Shown here one piece after another: positions 8,516-20,100 of a DNA stretch of 64,000 nt (its first letter is position 1; every line of letters begins with the position of its first letter). The notes under the pieces were generated by a model, which saw only the letters and a list, made by a program, of their open reading frames with translations, searched no databases and had not been told where the DNA came from. The translations under genes were made by a program, and so were the position numbers. Location: contig NZ_JADHDA010000002.1 in NCBI RefSeq assembly GCF_015277735.1, positions 62,001-126,000 of the forward strand. The letters run 5' to 3'. Source of the stretch: Psychrobacter sp. NG254. GTDB taxonomy: Bacteria > Pseudomonadota > Gammaproteobacteria > Pseudomonadales > Moraxellaceae.

Positions 8516-8577
8516 GGTACAACCTAGTAGGATAGCGAATGATAATATGAGAAATAGTAGCAAAATATAGAGACAAA

Positions 8578-8601
8578 AAAAGCGCCGATGCGGGCGCTTT
8601 T
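8578..8601 (-). terminator. Terminator/attenuator between rpmH and rnpA
   Basis: Stem AAAAGCGCC / GGCGCTTTT (8578-8586 and 8593-8601) with a seven-base T-tract on the minus strand. It lies after rpmH and before rnpA, so it would reduce rnpA-yidD expression relative to the ribosomal-protein gene. Confidence 0.7.
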
Positions 8602-8701
8602 AATATATGGCTAAGTGTCAGTTGTGAGGATCGACTATCGCAATCTATAAACAATAAGAACACAACAAGCACAATTAGCCATGCTCATCGCAATCTACTG
8701 A

Positions 8702-8836
8702 TTATACAGTAAGGCGATGACGTCCTTTAGCGCGGCGACGGGCTAAGACCTGACGGCCTTTTTTAGTTGCCATACGAGCACGGAAACCGTGAGTACGTTT
8801 ACGCTTGATCACGCTTGGTTGGAATGTACGTTTCAT
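8702..8836 (-). CDS. rpmH: 50S ribosomal protein L34
   Basis: A 44-residue, highly basic protein of the large ribosomal subunit. Read on the minus strand it begins [20 protein letters not shown] and ends [11 protein letters not shown] before TAA, the canonical L34 sequence over its whole length. It heads the leftward rpmH-rnpA-yidD group next to oriC. An intrinsic terminator follows it, so rnpA probably depends on read-through or its own promoter. Confidence 0.97.
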   Translation of the reverse strand: MKRTFQPSVIKRKRTHGFRARMATKKGRQVLARRRAKGRHRLTV

Positions 8837-9426
8837 AACTCACCTATCAAAATAATGGACTAAATTCGTAATAACGGAGGATTATACCATTCAGCATAGT
8901 TCTGGTCAATAAACTAATTATATGAGTGTCTAGGTATTTGATTTCTCTTGTTTACAGATAAATCATATCTCAATAAAAATTGTTACTTCAGTTTCAAAAT
9001 ATAGCTAGTCAACGTGAGTTAAATTGCATAGTTATCCACAGATTTTAGCAATTTCTATAATAATAATTGATTAATATATATAGATATTGTTGTTATTGGG
9101 AGCCTATTTTTCTGTGGCTAACTGCTATTTCCTTTTTATTATCAAATGACTAAGCTATGGGTAAACCTGTGGATAACCTGTGTATTAAATATGGATAAGT
9201 CATTATTTGTATTTATCCACAAAACTATCCACAGTCTTATCCCCAAAAAACAAGGTTTTATCCACAGGCTATTTGTGTTAGATTAGCCGCTAGTTGATAT
9301 ATTAGCTTGTAGTACTTAAAAGCGTGGCTTTTTATGCAGATACCTACAATCAGTATCAAGGGTTAAGTTACAGTCTATATGACTAGAACACGATTATTTT
9401 TTTAGATTATAGGGTCACCACTTTTC
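8837..9426. other. oriC: oriC candidate and dnaA/rpmH divergent promoter region
   Basis: This 590-bp gap holds perfect DnaA boxes at 9032-9040, 9168-9176 (reverse), 9213-9221 and 9258-9266, plus near-boxes at 9190-9198, 9225-9233 (CTATCCACA) and 9237-9245 (TTATCCCCA). The four boxes from 9213 to 9266 are almost tandem. An AT-rich stretch at 9050-9095, with runs such as TTAATATATATAG, could serve as the unwinding element. Genes diverge from here (rpmH left, dnaA right), as expected at a bidirectional origin. Function is inferred from motif density and synteny. Confidence 0.85.
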
Positions 9427-10872
9427 ATGATAGAAACAGCAAATATTTGGGATAAATGTCTAAACGATTTGCGTTACAGCGTCAAAGACAATGTATTTAC
9501 TATGTGGCTGAGGCCTTTATCGGCTCATCAAGAAGCACAAACCCTCATCATTCTTGCTCCTAATGATTATTTTGTAACGTACATCAAAAAGAATCATCTT
9601 CAAGCTATTCAGCAACTAGTAACCAAGCACAGTCAAGGGAGTATTGAGGAAGTTATTGTACGTGTCGATAATGCGGGACGTAATGTAGAGGACAATAACC
9701 AAGCAACGTCAGGATCACTGTTTGGGGAAGGTGAGCACGCCCCTACCCCATCTGAGCATAAGTTTGAATCTATCCATCATCATAATTCTAGAGCAGATGT
9801 TGATTCCAATATGCGTCATGCAGAATTACTCGATTCTACTGATGCCAAGTCCTTAAGTTACCTAAATCCTGATTTTACGTTTGAGACATTCGTTACCGGT
9901 AAGTCTAATAATTTGGCCTATAAAGCTTGTTATGAGCTTGGTAAGAAGCAATCAAAAAATCGTCATAATCCTTTATTTATATATGGCCCTTCTGGTTTAG
10001 GAAAAACGCACTTAATGCATTCTGTAGCTCATCGCTATTTAAAAAATAATCAAAGTTTTTATTATTTCACTTCTGAAAAGTTTATAAACCAATTAGTTTA
10101 TTCGTTAAGAAATAATAAAATAGAAGATTTTAAAAAGAAAATAAAAAAAGTGGATTTATTAATTGTAGATGATATCCATGTATTAGCAGGAAAGACAAAA
10201 AGTAGTAACGAGTTTTTGACTTTATTTGCAGATTTTACCAGTGGCGATAAACAACTTATCTTAGCCTCTGATCGTCATCCATCACAAATGACGGAATTCG
10301 ATGAGCGTTTTAGATCGAGGTTTTCTTGGGGATTAACAGTCGCCGTTGACCCTCCCGAAATTGATACTCGTGTACAAATCTTGCAGAAGAAAGCAGCCTC
10401 ATACGGCATGCTGTTGCCTAAAGAGTGTGCGTTATTCATCGCTCAGAATGTGGTTTCTAACGTGAGACGTCTAGAAGGTGCGCTAAATCAGGTGTTTGCC
10501 AACGCGAATTTGACAGGTGCACAGATAACACTTGAGATGGTTCAATATGCGCTAAAAGACATCGTTGCCATGCGTGTACAAGCCGTCAATATGGACAATA
10601 TTCGAAAAATAGTTGCCGAGTATTACGATATAACTATTAAAGATATGATGGGACGAAAACGCACTCGAAGTATCGCCAGACCACGTCAAATAGCGATGGC
10701 TTTGTCGCGTGAACTAACAGGTGATAGTTTCCCTGAAATTGGACAGTCATTTGGCGGACGCGACCATACAACAGTGATGCATGCGTGTGATAAGGTAAAC
10801 GAATTACGAGTAGCAGATCCAGCATTTGACAAAGACTATAAGACGTTAGCATTGATGTTACAGGCAGGTTAA
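9427..10872 (+). CDS. dnaA: Chromosomal replication initiator protein DnaA
   Basis: AAA+ ATPase that binds DnaA boxes and opens oriC. Domain I occupies residues 1-~80 (IWDKCLNDLRYSVKDNVFTMWLRPL), a variable linker runs to ~145, and domain III has Walker A GPSGLGKTH at ~187-195, Walker B LLIVDDIH and the arginine-finger region RFRSRFSWGL. Domain IV carries the box-recognition signature GGRDHTTVMHACDKV near 445. 481 residues, normal. Walker A reads GPSGLGKTH where GGTGLGKTH is usual, and codons ~205-245 are encoded by DNA of only about 16% GC, unlike the rest of the gene. It begins just right of the box cluster, suggesting autoregulation. Confidence 0.97.
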   Translation: MIETANIWDKCLNDLRYSVKDNVFTMWLRPLSAHQEAQTLIILAPNDYFVTYIKKNHLQAIQQLVTKHSQGSIEEVIVRVDNAGRNVEDNNQATSGSLFGEGEHAPTPSEHKFESIHHHNSRADVDSNMRHAELLDSTDAKSLSYLNPDFTFETFVTGKSNNLAYKACYELGKKQSKNRHNPLFIYGPSGLGKTHLMHSVAHRYLKNNQSFYYFTSEKFINQLVYSLRNNKIEDFKKKIKKVDLLIVDDIHVLAGKTKSSNEFLTLFADFTSGDKQLILASDRHPSQMTEFDERFRSRFSWGLTVAVDPPEIDTRVQILQKKAASYGMLLPKECALFIAQNVVSNVRRLEGALNQVFANANLTGAQITLEMVQYALKDIVAMRVQAVNMDNIRKIVAEYYDITIKDMMGRKRTRSIARPRQIAMALSRELTGDSFPEIGQSFGGRDHTTVMHACDKVNELRVADPAFDKDYKTLALMLQAG

Positions 10873-11030
10873 AGTGCTTTTTGTCATGTGTTTTAGTCGA
10901 TAGATATCGTTTATAATATTGAAAATATAAGCAAATAACTGCTTTGTGGATTATCTTTATCAGACAGAGTATTATTAAATCATTACTTAGCATTTTTATA
11001 ATAAAATCATTCAATTAAGAGTAACTAAGC

Positions 11031-12206
11031 ATGCAATTATCGATTAATCGAGAGTCGTTATTAAAAGCTATTAATCTGATCGCCAAAGCCGCTGATAAAC
11101 GCCATAATATGGTTATTTTGGGCAATATTAAGCTACAACTCTCAGAGTCTGAGCTTATCTTAACCGCGTCAGATTTAGAAGTGGAACTGACATCGACATT
11201 GAAACTGCCTGTAGGTGCTTGTATAGAAGCAGGTAAAACGACGTTACCGGCAACCAAATTAAAAGATATTTGTAAGTCATTGCCTGCGCAAGCACAAGTC
11301 AATCTAGCTACCCAGGCCAATGAGCGTTGTTTACTGACGAGTGGTAAGAGTCGTTTTACACTAGGTACATTGCCTAGTGAAGATTATCCAAGTCTAGGCA
11401 ATCCTGAAAATATCACACCGTTGACGATCAGCCGTAACCGTTTGACAGATTTGATTCATAAAACCCAGTTTGCGATGGCGATTCAAGATGTGCGTTATTA
11501 CTTAACGGGCATGCTGTTTGATGTGTCACAGCAGCAGCTGACAACGGTTGCCACTGATGGGCATAGATTGGCTTTGGCACGTAGTGTCATTGATGTAAGT
11601 GCTGATTTAAATATGCAGGCTATCTTGCCACGCAAAGCTGTCATTGAGCTTGAGCGCTTGGCGTCTGAGCTTGGTAAAATGCTTGGAGATAAAGATAATC
11701 CAGTTACCTTGAGCTTTGGTCGTGAGTTTTTGCAAGTTAGCTTACCGTTCGGTGATGTTGATAGTGCATGGCAGGTGAGTGATAATTTAATGGTCACTTT
11801 TACGGCACGCCTGATCGATGGTAAGTTCCCAGATTATCGCCGTGTCATGCCAAGTAATACGGATAAGCTGGCGTTGTTTAATCAAGAAAAAATGACTGAT
11901 GTGCTACGTCGTGTTGCGATTTTGAGTAATGAAAAATCTCGCGGTGTGGTATTTAACTTTGCCAGTGATGGTATGGTAGAAGTACGTGCTAATAATGCTG
12001 AGCAAGACGAAGCAGTGGAAATGATACAAGCCAAGTATCAAGGTGAGCCCATGGAGCTGTCGTTTAACGCTGCTTACTTACAAGATGTACTGGGCGTTAT
12101 TCAAGGTGATTTGCAAATGCATATGAGCCAATCAAACGCTTCAGTGTTGGTCAATCAGCTGAATGATGAATTCCATCAGTATGTCATTATGCCAATGCGA
12201 ATATAG
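11031..12206 (+). CDS. dnaN: DNA polymerase III subunit beta (sliding clamp)
   Basis: Ring-shaped processivity clamp of the replicative polymerase. The protein starts MQLSINRESLLKAINLI and ends with the conserved YVIMPMRI, covering all three clamp domains. The second includes FAMAIQDVRYYLTGMLFD and ATDGHRLALA. 391 residues is slightly longer than the ~366-380 typical, with extra residues around ELGKMLGDKDNPVTL and in the third domain. It follows dnaA by 158 bp in the usual dnaA-dnaN-recF-gyrB order. Confidence 0.97.
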   Translation: MQLSINRESLLKAINLIAKAADKRHNMVILGNIKLQLSESELILTASDLEVELTSTLKLPVGACIEAGKTTLPATKLKDICKSLPAQAQVNLATQANERCLLTSGKSRFTLGTLPSEDYPSLGNPENITPLTISRNRLTDLIHKTQFAMAIQDVRYYLTGMLFDVSQQQLTTVATDGHRLALARSVIDVSADLNMQAILPRKAVIELERLASELGKMLGDKDNPVTLSFGREFLQVSLPFGDVDSAWQVSDNLMVTFTARLIDGKFPDYRRVMPSNTDKLALFNQEKMTDVLRRVAILSNEKSRGVVFNFASDGMVEVRANNAEQDEAVEMIQAKYQGEPMELSFNAAYLQDVLGVIQGDLQMHMSQSNASVLVNQLNDEFHQYVIMPMRI

Positions 12207-12375
12207 TGATATCCGTTTTACGAAAGCGGTAAAGTTGGGTATTGGAGCTGTATTTAAGTGCAAAATTATTCTTAGAGTAGGTTTGCATTTCTACAGTTTA
12301 GCTTCCCTTATTTATCTATTTTATAAAACTTATGTTTATTTTTATATGCTATTTTAATAGGCGGCTATCGGTATC

Positions 12376-13581
12376 ATGATTGAACGTCTACAAATTTCAC
12401 ACCTTCGAAATCTAACACAAGTCAATTTACAGCCTACTGCCTGTAACGTCATTATCGGCGCGAATGGCAGCGGAAAAACATCCTTACTTGAAGCCATATT
12501 TCTGCTATCCAGAGGCAAGAGCTTCCGTCATCACCAGCCTAAACGCTATATTCAACATCACCAAAACACAGTTACTGTACATGCTAAGCTTAATGATAGC
12601 AGTACCTTAGCTATCCAAAAACAAGCTGATGCTACAACACTCTTGCGTCTGAATCAGACCACTGTCTACAACCAAAGTATCTTAACTGAGCAACTGCCAA
12701 CGTTACTAATAGATCCATCAACGATGGATATGTTAGAACAAGGTAGCGCCAGTCGTAGACAGCTATTGGATTGGCTAGTGTTTCACATGAAACAAGGCTT
12801 TCATTCGCAGTGGGTTGCTTATCAACGACTGCTAAAACAGCGCAATAGTTTACTAAAAAAATCGCGCCATTTGACCCAAGTGCAGCTCTCTGAGTTGAAA
12901 TCATGGGATAAAGGGTTGAGTAGCCATGCAGCACTCATTCATCATTACCGCGAGCGGATATTTACCGAATGGCAGCCTTATTTTGCTGAGAGTATTGAGC
13001 AGTTATTACCATCTTATGCCGAACAGTTGAGCTTAAGCTATAACGCTGGCTATGATACGAGTATTGCGTTGGACATACAGCTTAACGAGCGATTAGAGCA
13101 GGATCTGCAGCTAGGATACACTCGTATCGGTAACCATCGAGCTGATGTTCATGTGCATTGGCATTCTGACGATTCACTAGAGATGAATAATGAGTCTGCA
13201 AGTACAGCGTCAAAAAATGATGTCAGTGCTAAATTGCCGACTCTGAAAGAGCAAGCGGCTAACGTATTGTCTCGCGGGGAAAAGAAGCTGTTAATCACTG
13301 CGTTAAGGCTGTCTCAGTTACCATTATTGCTCAATGCTGAACAGGATATTGATTCACAGAGAGAGGGATTCAATACTAGAGCCACGCCAGTCGTATTGTT
13401 AGACGATATAACGGCAGAACTTGATAGTAGAGCGATAGAGATTTTATTATCGACTTTATCGCAGTTACCCTGTCAGGTGTTTATGAGTAGTTTGACTGAT
13501 GACATCGTGCCATTGATCAAAGATTTATGGTCAAATCCTAATATGTTTCATGTGAAACAAGGTAATATCCAACCACTTTAA
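12376..13581 (+). CDS. recF: DNA replication and repair protein RecF
   Basis: SMC-like ATPase that helps RecOR load RecA at gapped DNA. Walker A GANGSGKTS is at residues 28-36, the ABC-type signature LSRGEKKLL near 300, and Walker B VVLLDDITAELD near 340. 401 residues, longer than the ~360 common in the family; the extra residues lie between about 255 and 290 (a polar Ser/Asn/Asp-rich insert) and near 320. Two parS-like 14-mers lie inside the gene, one at the extreme 3' end. No terminator is seen between recF and gyrB. Confidence 0.95.
   Translation: MIERLQISHLRNLTQVNLQPTACNVIIGANGSGKTSLLEAIFLLSRGKSFRHHQPKRYIQHHQNTVTVHAKLNDSSTLAIQKQADATTLLRLNQTTVYNQSILTEQLPTLLIDPSTMDMLEQGSASRRQLLDWLVFHMKQGFHSQWVAYQRLLKQRNSLLKKSRHLTQVQLSELKSWDKGLSSHAALIHHYRERIFTEWQPYFAESIEQLLPSYAEQLSLSYNAGYDTSIALDIQLNERLEQDLQLGYTRIGNHRADVHVHWHSDDSLEMNNESASTASKNDVSAKLPTLKEQAANVLSRGEKKLLITALRLSQLPLLLNAEQDIDSQREGFNTRATPVVLLDDITAELDSRAIEILLSTLSQLPCQVFMSSLTDDIVPLIKDLWSNPNMFHVKQGNIQPL
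12780..12793 (-). promoter_or_regulatory. parS-like site inside recF
   Basis: GTTTCACATGAAAC in coding sequence, same form as the sites at 2394, 4496 and 51594. Confidence 0.6.
13545..13558 (+). promoter_or_regulatory. parS-like site at the 3' end of recF
   Basis: GTTTCATGTGAAAC, 23 bp before the end of recF. Confidence 0.6.
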
Positions 13582-16694
<3,113 letters not shown>

Positions 16695-16721
16695 ACTTAT
16701 AGTTGACGGTTAATAAGATAC

Positions 16722-16756
16722 AAAAATACCGCTTTGGATGCCAAAGCGGTATTTTT
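16722..16756. terminator. Intrinsic terminator after gyrB, abutting a parS-like site
   Basis: Near-perfect 16-bp stem (AAAAATACCGCTTTGG and its complement) around a 3-bp loop. The T-run is part of the 3' arm, and the parS-like site begins at the very next base. Confidence 0.85.
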
Positions 16757-16770
16757 GTTTCACGTGGAAC
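16757..16770. promoter_or_regulatory. parS-like site between the gyrB terminator and mntP
   Basis: GTTTCACGTGGAAC, with the central CACGTG intact and one mismatch in the right arm. It directly follows the gyrB terminator hairpin. Confidence 0.7.
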
Positions 16771-16801
16771 AAATAATTGACCATTGTACGAGAAAAATAA
16801 A

Positions 16802-17431
16802 ATGATTGAAGTCGTATTACTCGCTATCGCATTAGCAATGGATGCATTCGCTGTCGCCATTGGATTGGGAGCTAAGTCACAAAAACAGAGTAAGTCTTAT
16901 CTGCTGCGATTGGCTATGTATGCTGCCTTATATTTTGGAATCGCACAGGGCGTAATGCCGCTTATTGGCTATCTATTAGGCGCAGCGCTATTGGGTTGGT
17001 TGGCAGCGGCTGCCCCTTGGATTGGTGGGTTTATTCTTATCGCTCTCGGTGGAAAGATGCTTTACGAAGTATTTACTGCGGATGATGAGGATGCTGTCGA
17101 CAGTGCGCTTCACACAAACGGCGACGCTATAAATGCTGATAGTGAAGCAATGACAGTTATTCATAACGGCCATAAAACTATCAATCATCGCACTATGTTT
17201 ACACTCGCCATTGCGACCAGTATTGATGCGATGGCGGCAGGATTTACACTCAATCTGTTAGAGCTAAATGCATGGCTAGCTTGTTTAATCATCGCGTTAA
17301 TCACTGCTATATTTGGCCTGTTTGGTGTTTATTTGGGCTGGCGCTCAGGCACATGGTTAGAGGATAAAGCAGAAGCGCTAGGTGGATTAGTACTGATCTT
17401 AATTGGGTTAAAGGTGATGTTTTTTAGTTAA
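16802..17431 (+). CDS. mntP: Manganese efflux pump MntP
   Basis: Inner-membrane Mn(II) exporter with six predicted helices in two pseudo-symmetric halves. The duplicated motif appears as [14 protein letters not shown] near the N-terminus and [15 protein letters not shown] in the second half, each with the conserved Asp. The central loop (~90-125) is acidic and polar, longer than in E. coli, so the protein is 209 residues against ~188. The ATG at 16802 has GAGA upstream; a TTG at 16784 is less likely. Only 31 bp separate it from the parS-like site, and no yybP-ykoY manganese riboswitch is visible. Confidence 0.93.
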   Translation: MIEVVLLAIALAMDAFAVAIGLGAKSQKQSKSYLLRLAMYAALYFGIAQGVMPLIGYLLGAALLGWLAAAAPWIGGFILIALGGKMLYEVFTADDEDAVDSALHTNGDAINADSEAMTVIHNGHKTINHRTMFTLAIATSIDAMAAGFTLNLLELNAWLACLIIALITAIFGLFGVYLGWRSGTWLEDKAEALGGLVLILIGLKVMFFS

Positions 17432-17489
17432 CACCACTCCCAAAAAATACGGTTAGTGGCGTCAAACTTGTTTAGTCTACAATGCGTAT

Positions 17490-17596
17490 TATAGTCATTC
17501 CACTATAAAAATATTACAGCGTTAACCTCGCTTGAAGTATCACGTATACATCTGCACTCGGTTGCCTTGGACTACTTTTAAATTGAATCGACTATA
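17490..17596 (+). repeat. 107-bp intergenic repeat, copy A (TATAGTC/GACTATA ends)
   Basis: Begins TATAGTC and ends GACTATA, with an internal block of the form GTTAACCTCGCTTGA ... GCACTCGGTTGCCTTG shared with the other copies. It has exactly the same length as the copies at 17638 and 22880. No open reading frame. Confidence 0.75.
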
Positions 17597-17637
17597 CTTG
17601 CACTCGTTTTCCTTACTACTCTAATTTTTGTGAATGG
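17597..17637 (+). repeat. Partial copy of the 107-bp repeat between copies A and A2
   Basis: Contains CTTGCACTCG followed by TTTTCCTTACTA, resembling the 3' half of the neighbouring copies. It looks like a remnant left by tandem insertion or deletion. Confidence 0.5.
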
Positions 17638-17744
17638 TATAGTCAAGTCTATATAAATCCGCTACATCGTCATCCTCGCTAAGCATACTAATGTATAACT
17701 TACACTCGGTTTCCTTGTATCGAAATTATATTGAACTGACTATA
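17638..17744 (+). repeat. 107-bp intergenic repeat, copy A2
   Basis: TATAGTC start, GACTATA end, with an internal CCTCGCTAAGCATACTA and ACACTCGGTTTCCTTGTA block. Same length as copy A. Confidence 0.75.
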
Positions 17745-17778
17745 TAACAAGTCGTTTTTTTAATTTGTTATTCTCAAT

Positions 17779-17816
17779 AAAAAGCACCGCTCTAAACTTT
17801 AGAGCGGTGCTTTTTT
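17779..17816. terminator. Bidirectional terminator between mntP and rlmF, abutting a parS-like site
   Basis: Perfect inverted repeat AAAGCACCGCTCTAAA / TTTAGAGCGGTGCTTT with A- and T-runs on both sides, serving the convergent mntP and rlmF transcripts. The parS-like palindrome starts at 17817. Confidence 0.85.
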
Positions 17817-17830
17817 GTTTCACGTGAAAC
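17817..17830. promoter_or_regulatory. parS-like site (perfect palindrome)
   Basis: GTTTCACGTGAAAC, a perfect palindrome directly beside the T-run of the mntP/rlmF terminator, 26 bp from the rlmF stop codon. Confidence 0.8.
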
Positions 17831-17855
17831 TTAAACTAGTAATCTTGCTTAGTGA

Positions 17856-18914
17856 CTACTCTTCGTCAGTGTTAAAACGCCATGCTAATACACGGGTACT
17901 CTTTTGACCCTGACTCATCTCAATAATACGCATTTGGGCGACATCAAGTTGCTTTAATAACAGCTGTAATGGTTTTACATTTTCAGATTTTGAGACTAGT
18001 GTCGTAAACCAACCGACATGCTCTGCAAAATCTTGGCTTTCTTTTGCCATTTTGGTCAAAAAGGCAATCTCGCCACCTTCACTCCATAGCTCTTTATGCT
18101 GACCACCGAAGTTTAGGTTTTGTGCAGCGTTACCTGTCTTTGACGAACTGCGGCTTATTTGCTCGTTTTCATTTTTGCCGCGATGTCTTTGCAAGTTATG
18201 TTGCTTACGGCTGTTCGATTCCATCGCTTCTTCTAATGAGGCATGGAATGGAGGGTTACAGACCACCACATCAAAGTAGTCTTGGCGACCGATGATGCCT
18301 GCAAACATATGCTTAGGATTGGTTTGCAGTTTGACTTTTACCGCACCTTTAAGCTTTGGATTGGCATCGCAAATAAGCGCGGCGGTATTGACCGAAATTG
18401 GATCAATATCGCTGGCAGTAAAGCGCCAACCGTAGCTCTGGCTACCAATAATTGGATAGATGGCACTGGCACCCGTTCCAATATCTAAGGCGTGGATTTC
18501 TTTACCTGTTGGCGGTGTGTTATCTGCATTCACATGAGTGGTCTGCGCAAGCAAGTCCGCAATATAGTGAATATAATCAGCACGTCCTGGGATAGGTGGG
18601 CACAAATAGCCTTCTGGAATGTCCCAAAATTTAACGCCATAATAATGGGCCAGTAGCGCCTGATTGAGGACACGTACCGCTTGGTGATCCGAGAAGTTAA
18701 TCGTCGGCTCGCCTTTAGGGTTGGTAATCGTATGCTTGGCAAGCTCAGGCAACGCGCGAGTCAATACCGCAAAGTCATAACGACCCTGATGCGGGTTTCG
18801 CGGATGTAGCTGACCGAGTTTTTTGGCGGTCGCCGGTGATCTGTTTCTGTGTGTACTATTTGCTGGAATACGGGTCATAGTGTGTGGCTTTGATGTTTGA
18901 ATATAATCAACCAT
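17856..18914 (-). CDS. rlmF: 23S rRNA (adenine(1618)-N(6))-methyltransferase RlmF
   Basis: SAM-dependent methyltransferase for m6A1618 of 23S rRNA. It has the family pattern: [13 protein letters not shown] near residue 40, the SAM-binding [16 protein letters not shown], the catalytic [10 protein letters not shown], and a C-terminal [13 protein letters not shown] polar linker of about 30 residues ([14 protein letters not shown]...) sits after NPPF. The ATG at 18914 gives 352 residues; an in-frame GTG at 18929 and ATG at 18878 are alternatives, and none has a clear Shine-Dalgarno. It shares a bidirectional terminator with mntP. Confidence 0.9.
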   Translation of the reverse strand: MVDYIQTSKPHTMTRIPANSTHRNRSPATAKKLGQLHPRNPHQGRYDFAVLTRALPELAKHTITNPKGEPTINFSDHQAVRVLNQALLAHYYGVKFWDIPEGYLCPPIPGRADYIHYIADLLAQTTHVNADNTPPTGKEIHALDIGTGASAIYPIIGSQSYGWRFTASDIDPISVNTAALICDANPKLKGAVKVKLQTNPKHMFAGIIGRQDYFDVVVCNPPFHASLEEAMESNSRKQHNLQRHRGKNENEQISRSSSKTGNAAQNLNFGGQHKELWSEGGEIAFLTKMAKESQDFAEHVGWFTTLVSKSENVKPLQLLLKQLDVAQMRIIEMSQGQKSTRVLAWRFNTDEE

Positions 18915-18943
18915 TTTAGCAGATTTCACGAGTAACGAATGTC

Positions 18944-19681
18944 TTATCGACTACGTAAAATCAGATTTAATCCCAATACTATCATCGCTGTACCCAATAT
19001 ACGGTCGATCCAATGTTCAAAACGCTGAAACCGGCGATGAATGGCAGGGATAGACAGGAGCATCACGACCGTACTAAACCATGCCATTTGTAAGACCATC
19101 ATCCATACGCCATAAATGGCCAACTGCCACAGCGGTATATCAGGTGACAATACGAGCGTGAATATCGCGACGAAATATACGGGCGCTTTTGGATTAAAGA
19201 CATTGCACAAAAATCCGCGACGTAACGTAGCAAAGGTGGATTCACTATTGCTAGGTAACTTTTGAGTAGATATATCTTTAGTTGGAGGTGTGGTTTGGCT
19301 AGTAAGCGCATCCTGTGAAACGTGAGCGCTTGAACTTACTTCTGAGTCTGCCTTTGCTAAGTCTGCTGCTTTTTCTAAATCTGATGTTTTTTTAGGTTTG
19401 GCTTGGATGCCTTGCCAACCGAGATAAATCAGATAACCACCACCCAACCATTTGATAGCAGTCAATAGCGGTTGCGAATGTGCGATGACCGTCGCCAGTC
19501 CCAACACCGAATAGATAATATGTATGGCAAGCCCCAAAGTAATACCGAGACTACAGATCAAACCCGTGCGACGACCTTTTGCCAGCGTCTGCTGCGATAC
19601 CAAGACAAAATCAGGCCCAGGGGAGGCTGCAGCCAGTAAGTGAACTGTAGTAATCAGCAAAAAACCGTGCCAAAATTCCAT
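18944..19681 (-). CDS. LysE/RhtB family amino-acid exporter
   Basis: Inner-membrane exporter of the LysE superfamily (RhtB/threonine-efflux type), 245 residues with about six hydrophobic segments. The family signature [22 protein letters not shown] is near the N-terminus, followed by [11 protein letters not shown] and [17 protein letters not shown]. The second half starts at [17 protein letters not shown]. The central loop (about 115-160) is unusually long and rich in Ser/Thr/Lys/Asp, which explains the extra length over ~205-210. Substrate unknown. It is upstream of rlmF, 29 bp away. Confidence 0.88.
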   Translation of the reverse strand: MEFWHGFLLITTVHLLAAASPGPDFVLVSQQTLAKGRRTGLICSLGITLGLAIHIIYSVLGLATVIAHSQPLLTAIKWLGGGYLIYLGWQGIQAKPKKTSDLEKAADLAKADSEVSSSAHVSQDALTSQTTPPTKDISTQKLPSNSESTFATLRRGFLCNVFNPKAPVYFVAIFTLVLSPDIPLWQLAIYGVWMMVLQMAWFSTVVMLLSIPAIHRRFQRFEHWIDRILGTAMIVLGLNLILRSR

Positions 19682-19927
19682 AAAGTGCTCTGAGTAATGT
19701 CTATATTTTTCTCATGGTTACACTTAACGTGAATGGGGTCAACTGATATTAATGGGAGCTTTATTCGTAGCAGTTCTACTGCTTGTGTTATCGCTCGAGG
19801 ATGTCTATATTAAAAGTGGGTTTATCGACAAATTTCTATGAATCCACTACTGCATTCTTATCTTCATTGGCAAGACTTGTATTGGTCAGAACTACACTGA
19901 AGGTAGCCGATTGCTGCGACTGAGGAT

Positions 19928-20044
19928 ATATCAAGGATATCAAGGATATCAAGGATATCAAGGGTATCAAGGGTATCAAGGGTATCAAGGGTATCAAGGG
20001 TATCAAGGGTATCAAGGGTATCAAGGGTATCAAGGGTATCGAGG
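19928..20044 (+). repeat. 9-bp tandem repeat (minisatellite), 13 units
   Basis: Thirteen uninterrupted 9-bp units: four ATATCAAGG, then eight GTATCAAGG, then one GTATCGAGG. It ends 56 bp upstream of the crotonase start. On the minus strand it reads as an artefactual Leu-Asp-Thr/Ile repeat. The graded A-to-G change suggests expansion of one variant unit. Confidence 0.95.
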
Positions 20045-20100
20045 CGCAACTACATAACCATCCATTACATAATAATGATTATTTCAACAAGGATAGAACC

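Noticed and set aside
8516..8563. N-terminal extension of RnpA from a TTG start
   Set aside because: It adds a hydrophobic leader not found in the family and runs into the rpmH-rnpA terminator region; the ATG at 8515 gives the normal length.
12163..12357. Small frame overlapping the dnaN 3' end
   Set aside because: It overlaps dnaN in another frame, has no Shine-Dalgarno, and has no recognisable features.
16771..16801. Manganese (yybP-ykoY) riboswitch for mntP
   Set aside because: Only 31 bp lie between the parS-like site and the start codon, too short for the element.
19928..20044. CRISPR array
   Set aside because: Units are 9 bp and contiguous, with no spacers and no cas genes.
19836..20049. 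Minus-strand frames encoding Leu-Asp-Thr and Ile-Pro-Leu repeats
   Set aside because: They are translations of the 9-bp minisatellite, with no ribosome site and no family similarity.
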